Positions 60,101-64,000 of a stretch of 64,000 nt of DNA are shown here, in pieces. Position 1 is the stretch's first letter, and the number at the start of each line of letters is the position of its first letter. The notes under the pieces are model-generated. The model had not been told where the DNA came from. It searched no databases and worked only from the letters and a program-made list of their open reading frames with translations. A program made the translations under genes and the position numbers. Origin of the DNA: Medicago truncatula (taxonomy: Eukaryota; Streptophyta; Magnoliopsida; Fabales; Fabaceae). The stretch is from the NCBI RefSeq assembly GCF_003473485.1, contig NC_053043.1, positions 35,316,576-35,380,575 of the forward strand, read 5' to 3'.

Positions 60101-63100
60101 TTCGTAGGCGAGTGTAAAACATCAAAATATATTTCATACGTTCTGTTCATCAAGTTAAAATTCAAGTTCAATCTATACAAACAACCATAAGCTAACAGAA
60201 AATTGTGATGGTTAAAATAATGATACAATACTGAATTGTAAGTTAAGCGTTAAAGTGATCCATTATTAGTCATCGATGAGTTGCTCCGTCCACCGTAATG
60301 GTTTCTCTCTCCGCCGTAACGACCATCTTTCCGGTCCCATTTCCGGGCATTTCTGGTGCTTTCTCTTCGTCAGGTTTCACCGAAGGCGATTTCGCCATCA
60401 ATTTTGCTCCCTGAAAACTCTTTCTCCGACAAACGTACTTCAACCTCCTCCGTGTGAATCTGCTTCTTTGCTATTTCCCCGGTGGAACGTTGTTCCAAGC
60501 GGTTGTTTTGTCTGGATCTCTCTCTCTCTTCTCTCTTATTCAACCGAAGCTTTACTGATAATGGTTTGACCATGGCCGTTTCTTGCCCCGTCAGAGGCGG
60601 TTGCTCCGGCGATGTTTCCAGAGCAATCGAAATCGTTTGCACAAGCCCTCTCGAATGCCGGTGATTTTCCGGTCTGCCCCTTACCAGCGAAGTCCGTTAG
60701 TGGTGATTCGGTTCGCATTAAGATCACACAATCGAAATATAAAAAGGGAATTGAAGAGTGCAAGAGAAATCTTCACGGAAGATAATCTCTGCAGAAAGGA
60801 AATCCGCCATTGATGACGAGGTATTTGCATCGGAAGCTATCCTTATTTTGGAAAGAAGGAACAAATTGGAAAATTATTTTAATTGGTAAAGGGTTTTATG
60901 AGTTTCAATTCAATTCCATAGAAGATATGAGAAAAATTTGGGCTTTAGGGGTTGTAAACCTAAATCCTGGTTTGTTAAGGTTCATGAAATGGACCAATGA
61001 TTTTAACCCTATGAATCAAACTCAAACACATACTCAACTCTGGATCCGTTTATTAGATCTTCCTCAAGAGTATTGGAGGGATAAGACCCTGATTGAAATT
61101 GCTTCAGCCATAGGAACTCCTCTTTCAATAGATGAGAATACCAAAAAAAGACTATTTGGTCACTTGCAAGAATTCTAGTGGAACGGGAAGGTTTTGCCTT
61201 CAATGTGGAGGTGGTTTACGAAAAACAACGCCAATTTTGTAACAATTGCAAAAAGATTGGTCACACCATTCATGAGCTAATCAACTTAATAAGGGCAAAG
61301 AACCTAAGTCTAGGCCTACTCAGGGTGCTAAGGCCCCAGCTGCTACCAAAAGGGTTGCTAAGGTTGCAAAGTCTATCAACAAGGAGAAGCACTTGTATGA
61401 GAAAGAGTGAACTCCATAACCTGAGTTATTTGGGGATGCCTTGAATGCCGAAATAGCTAGAAAAGATGAGATAGCTAAGGGCAAGAAAGCAGAGAAATAG
61501 ACTGTGGAAATTAACTCTGACACTAATCCTATTGCACATCGTAACTTGCTGGCTGAACAGGCTGATAGTATGGTTAAGGAGAATTCTCTAAATAACACAA
61601 GTTTTGGTGTTCAATTAGTTTCAAACAGCACTGATGGCAGAAATACCCAGTTGGTATAGTTCCTGAAACTCAGCCAATTCTTTCTAGCAATGCAGCAGCT
61701 ATAAAAAGTGGGGAAATTCTAAAAGAAAATTGGGGTGATTTAGCCTCTGATGATCAGTCTTTGGAGGGGTCACATGACCTAGATGATGTTAGTGAGGAGG
61801 ATATCCTATATCCTACTCTGTATACAAACCCGATCAAAGAAGGGGATTTCTAAGAACATCACCAACTAAAGTGAGAGTTTTCCTGGTGCTGGAAGAGTCC
61901 ATTGGTTCTGGTTGGTTAAGGTTACCTCACAGGAAGGTTTGCAGTATCTAGGATATGAGCTTTCTTTTGAGCTGTACTCATTCACATAACATAGATTTGT
62001 GTTAGCTGACAACATCATGGTTGGCCTGCATATTTCTTTGTTTCTTGTTGGCTTAGCTAGGGATAGACTTGGCCTCCTTTATAGGGTCTTTCTGATGTAC
62101 TAATAAGGTTCAGGCCTCCTCCTGTTTTGCAATTTAATTTTCTTGCTTTGATAAAAAAAAGTTCAATCAATACAACAACAACCAAGCCGTGGTCAGTATG
62201 GATCAGCTAATGCCATAAAATAGTCATTTATTTCGTCCATAGATAGACTATTCATCTCTAATCTACTTACTGTGCTTCTTCTGTTCTACAGTTCTATCAA
62301 TTAGATTACTATCTGTCTACACAACTTTAACTTATTTTCATTGAATCAATTTCATAAATAAGACATAACCAAAATCAGATGAAATATATCAAAATGATGC
62401 AGCAATAAGATCAAGGAAAGATGATAAAGTTAAACAGGTTGTGACTATTCATCAAAGCCTCTTTTTGACTTCACTGGTATCCTCTTCTTAGCAACATGTT
62501 AATATGTTATAGTAGACAATATTCAGTATTGTCAATCGCGGAAAATAGCGTTTTGTTAAAATTCTGCTACACAAGAGTAATATAGCGTCGCTACAGGCCA
62601 CAGCTTCTATTTGACAGTATTTTGTACTAAATAAGGAATCACAAATTAATAGCGATTTGTTCCAACTTCGCTAAGCTATATCGCTGCTATAGCCACTATT
62701 TAACAACACCGACAATACTCTTTCAAAAATAACTAATCAGCAATTCAAGAAGAAAAAAAAATTGGAAAATGCTTTTCAATCAAAGTAAGAATTGGAGCAC
62801 CTAACAAGCTTATTGGCATAGCAATTGGCTAATACAGGCTACCCTTCTCCAATCACTTTTGTTACTTTTGTCAGTTTTCTTCAGTAAATTATTTAATATA
62901 TATAAGCTAGATGGCTTTCTATACAACTAATTTCCTCACAAAAAAAATAAAACTTCTAAGAGAATCAGAGATTAAGAAATCCAAGGAAAGAAAGCATATT
63001 CATACCAAGTGGTGGCAACCGTCCTGTGACATCTGCAATCCTAGTAGAAACTATGTTCTTATCTGATGCAACAAGTCCTTTAAACTGACCAAGATTTTGT

Positions 63101-63347
63101 CCATCCACACCTATCAATGACCACAATTTCTCATCATCCAACCATTCAACTCTTCCAATACCCACACCAAACTTGCTTTCCACACCTAATAATAAGAAAT
63201 AATAATCATTTTCACTGGATTCACGGTCAACTCTGAACAAGAAAAGTAATCAATAAAAATATTAAAGTAGATACCACTCTCGTTGCATAATGCTTTGCAT
63301 ATAGAATTCATGCCTGGAACACCCACAAATCTCTTGCTTAGTCCTTC
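57152..63347 (-). CDS. FAD/NAD(P)-binding oxidoreductase (renalase-like), C-terminal part
   Basis: Six minus-strand exons are visible: 63347-63275, 63185-63006, 60084-59987, 59327-59239, 59147-58974 and 57326-57152. Phases agree and a stop lies at 57152-57154. They encode about 263 residues, including RFVGVPGMNSICKALCN, FKGLVASDKNIVSTR, RPCFAVMLAFAEPLS, WVLHSTAEYAES and LAICGDFCVSPNVEGAIDSG. This is the C-terminal two thirds of a plant flavin oxidoreductase of the renalase/amine-oxidase type; the final CGD...GAIDSGLAAA motif is the second FAD-contact region. The N-terminal Rossmann GxGxxG exon must lie beyond 64000. The substrate is unknown; plant homologues are uncharacterised or thought to be plastid-located. 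The 2.9-kb intron at 60085-63005 contains a LINE. No internal break is seen in the visible part. Confidence 0.85.
57373..57660. mobile_element. MITE-like element in the last intron of the oxidoreductase gene
   Basis: The left end (ATGTTTGGATTGACTTATTT) and inverted right end (CTGTTTGGATAAACAACTTA) match imperfectly. The inside has AGCTTAT and TAAGTGCTTA-type words common in a dispersed legume repeat, also seen at 29.2-29.6 kb and 59.45-59.55 kb. Confidence 0.55.
57830..58440. other. Intron sequence with a short internal repeat, class unknown
   Basis: GCTTAAAATGTCA(T/C)GAGTTTGG is repeated about 46 bases apart near 58117 and 58163. The sequence is less AT-rich than the rest of the intron and may be an inserted repeat, but no ends were recognised. 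The 74-codon frame at 58152-58376 is unrecognised. Confidence 0.3.
60187..62160 (+). mobile_element. LINE-type element with ORF1 only, in an oxidoreductase intron
   Basis: GTTCAATC(T/A)ATACAA followed by ACAACC occurs at 60166-60186 and, slightly changed, at 62161-62183 just after an A tract: an aged target duplication. The element encodes an ORF1-like protein but no endonuclease or reverse transcriptase, so it is an internally deleted or non-autonomous LINE. It lies antisense to the host gene. Confidence 0.7.
60810..61300 (+). pseudogene. LINE ORF1 remnant: DUF4283 domain and CCHC zinc knuckle
   Basis: The frame at 60810-61178 shows a DUF4283-type core: KGFYEFQFNSIEDMRKIW, then QLWIRLLDLPQEYW and EIASAIGTPLSIDENTKKR. 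After a frameshift at about 61165 it continues at 61178 as REGFAFNVEVVYEKQ and FCNNCKKIGHTIHE, a damaged CCHC zinc knuckle whose last Cys is missing. In LINE-type retrotransposons this protein binds the RNA. The rest of the element to 62151 has only short frames. It is not functional. Confidence 0.78.
62526..62718. mobile_element. MITE-like element with CGCTAT-rich ends
   Basis: GTATTGTC at 62526-62533 is mirrored by GACAATAC at 62711-62718. Inside, TCGCGGAAAATAGCG on the left and CGCTGCTATAGCCACTATT on the right face each other, with related words between. Superfamily not assigned. Confidence 0.5.
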
Positions 63348-64000
63348 CTAAAAAATATGCCAGTCAGTGAAAAAACTATTCTAATAAATCTGATCCTGAA
63401 TGCACTAGGCTTTGTCACAAGCCATGCCTTGTACATGCATAGCTGATGTTGAAAATGGAACATATGACAAATTTCCCAGATTATCTATGTTTTTCTAATA
63501 TGCGAGGTGCAACTGAAATATACTATGAAGCACTGACATGCATAGACACCAATAATAATTTAAGATAATGGAGTACCGACATGATTCGTTTCGGACACCG
63601 AACATGCTTTCAATCTAACGAGCTGGTGCTACATAAAAGATATGTATGTTCACCAGCCAGGAACTTTTTAATGGGCAGGGGAGGGGTATTTTGCTTTTTT
63701 CACACTCCACTTGTCATTAGCACAAAAAACACAATTATTATATTTGCATCAATACTGTTTTCATAGAATTAGTGAGATGAAAAATAGAGGAGCCTTTGAC
63801 TAAATGGGAGGTAATAGATTCAATTGTGAAATCATAAGGCTTTCTACAAGTTAAAGACTTGATTATGAATGACAATTGTACAATAATTAAATTATATATC
63901 CAATCCAAATTAATGCAATGTTTGTAAACATGATGGTGAGAGTCAACAACTCTAAGGAAGGTACACTATAATACTAACTTTCAATCAGAATAATTGACAC
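63348..64000. other. Probable intron of the oxidoreductase gene, cut by the window edge
   Basis: No coding exon was recognised between the acceptor at 63348 and the end of the window. The missing N-terminal exons must lie further right. Confidence 0.5.

Overview
The window is nuclear DNA of a flowering plant. It is AT-rich, carries GT-AG introns and a nuclear gene for a chloroplast photosystem II subunit, and is crowded with MITEs, LINE pieces and LTR-like sequence. The repeat mix suggests a papilionoid legume; that is an inference, and the species cannot be fixed by eye.

Four protein genes stand out. (1) BRR2, the U5 snRNP RNA helicase, at 1621-10601 (+, three coding exons, 2188 residues). 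(2) A YqgF/RuvX-type RNase H-fold nuclease gene at 36831-43158 (+, six exons, 230 residues), surrounded by broken relatives. (3) PSBR at 54012-56091 (-, five exons, 136 residues). (4) The C-terminal six exons of an FAD/NAD(P)-binding oxidoreductase at 57152-63347 (-), whose N-terminal part lies beyond the right edge.

Layout: 1-1620 holds a 5S-rRNA-bearing Cassandra-like LTR and two MITEs. BRR2 fills 1.6-10.6 kb. From 10.6 to 23.2 kb I recognise no gene; there are MITE-like, retroposon-like and LTR-like sequences and two clusters of GC-rich palindromes. From 23.2 to 51.2 kb lies the most unusual region: the YqgF-like gene and its 5' half were duplicated repeatedly in both orientations. This gives one intact gene (B), one pseudogene with all six exon equivalents (A), one complete inverted first exon (C), and damaged first exons (E, F, G and short tails). 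Datable insertions sit on this framework: three ~600-bp Mutator-like elements of one family (one with a perfect 9-bp target duplication), another MULE-type MITE, a 1-kb hAT-type element with an 8-bp duplication, and a 5'-truncated LINE with a 14-bp duplication. At 52.0-52.7 kb is a ~745-bp palindrome with a TATA box in each arm, followed by a DYW-type PPR pseudogene fragment. PSBR and the oxidoreductase gene fill the rest; the latter carries an ORF1-only LINE in an intron.

The four genes have unrelated roles (pre-mRNA splicing, probable rRNA processing in an organelle, photosystem II, redox) and share no operon-like logic. The main biological interest is the YqgF inverted array and the 52-kb palindrome, both of which could give double-stranded RNA if transcribed. 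Coordinates of introns and repeats were worked out by hand, so repeat edges may be off by a few to tens of bases.
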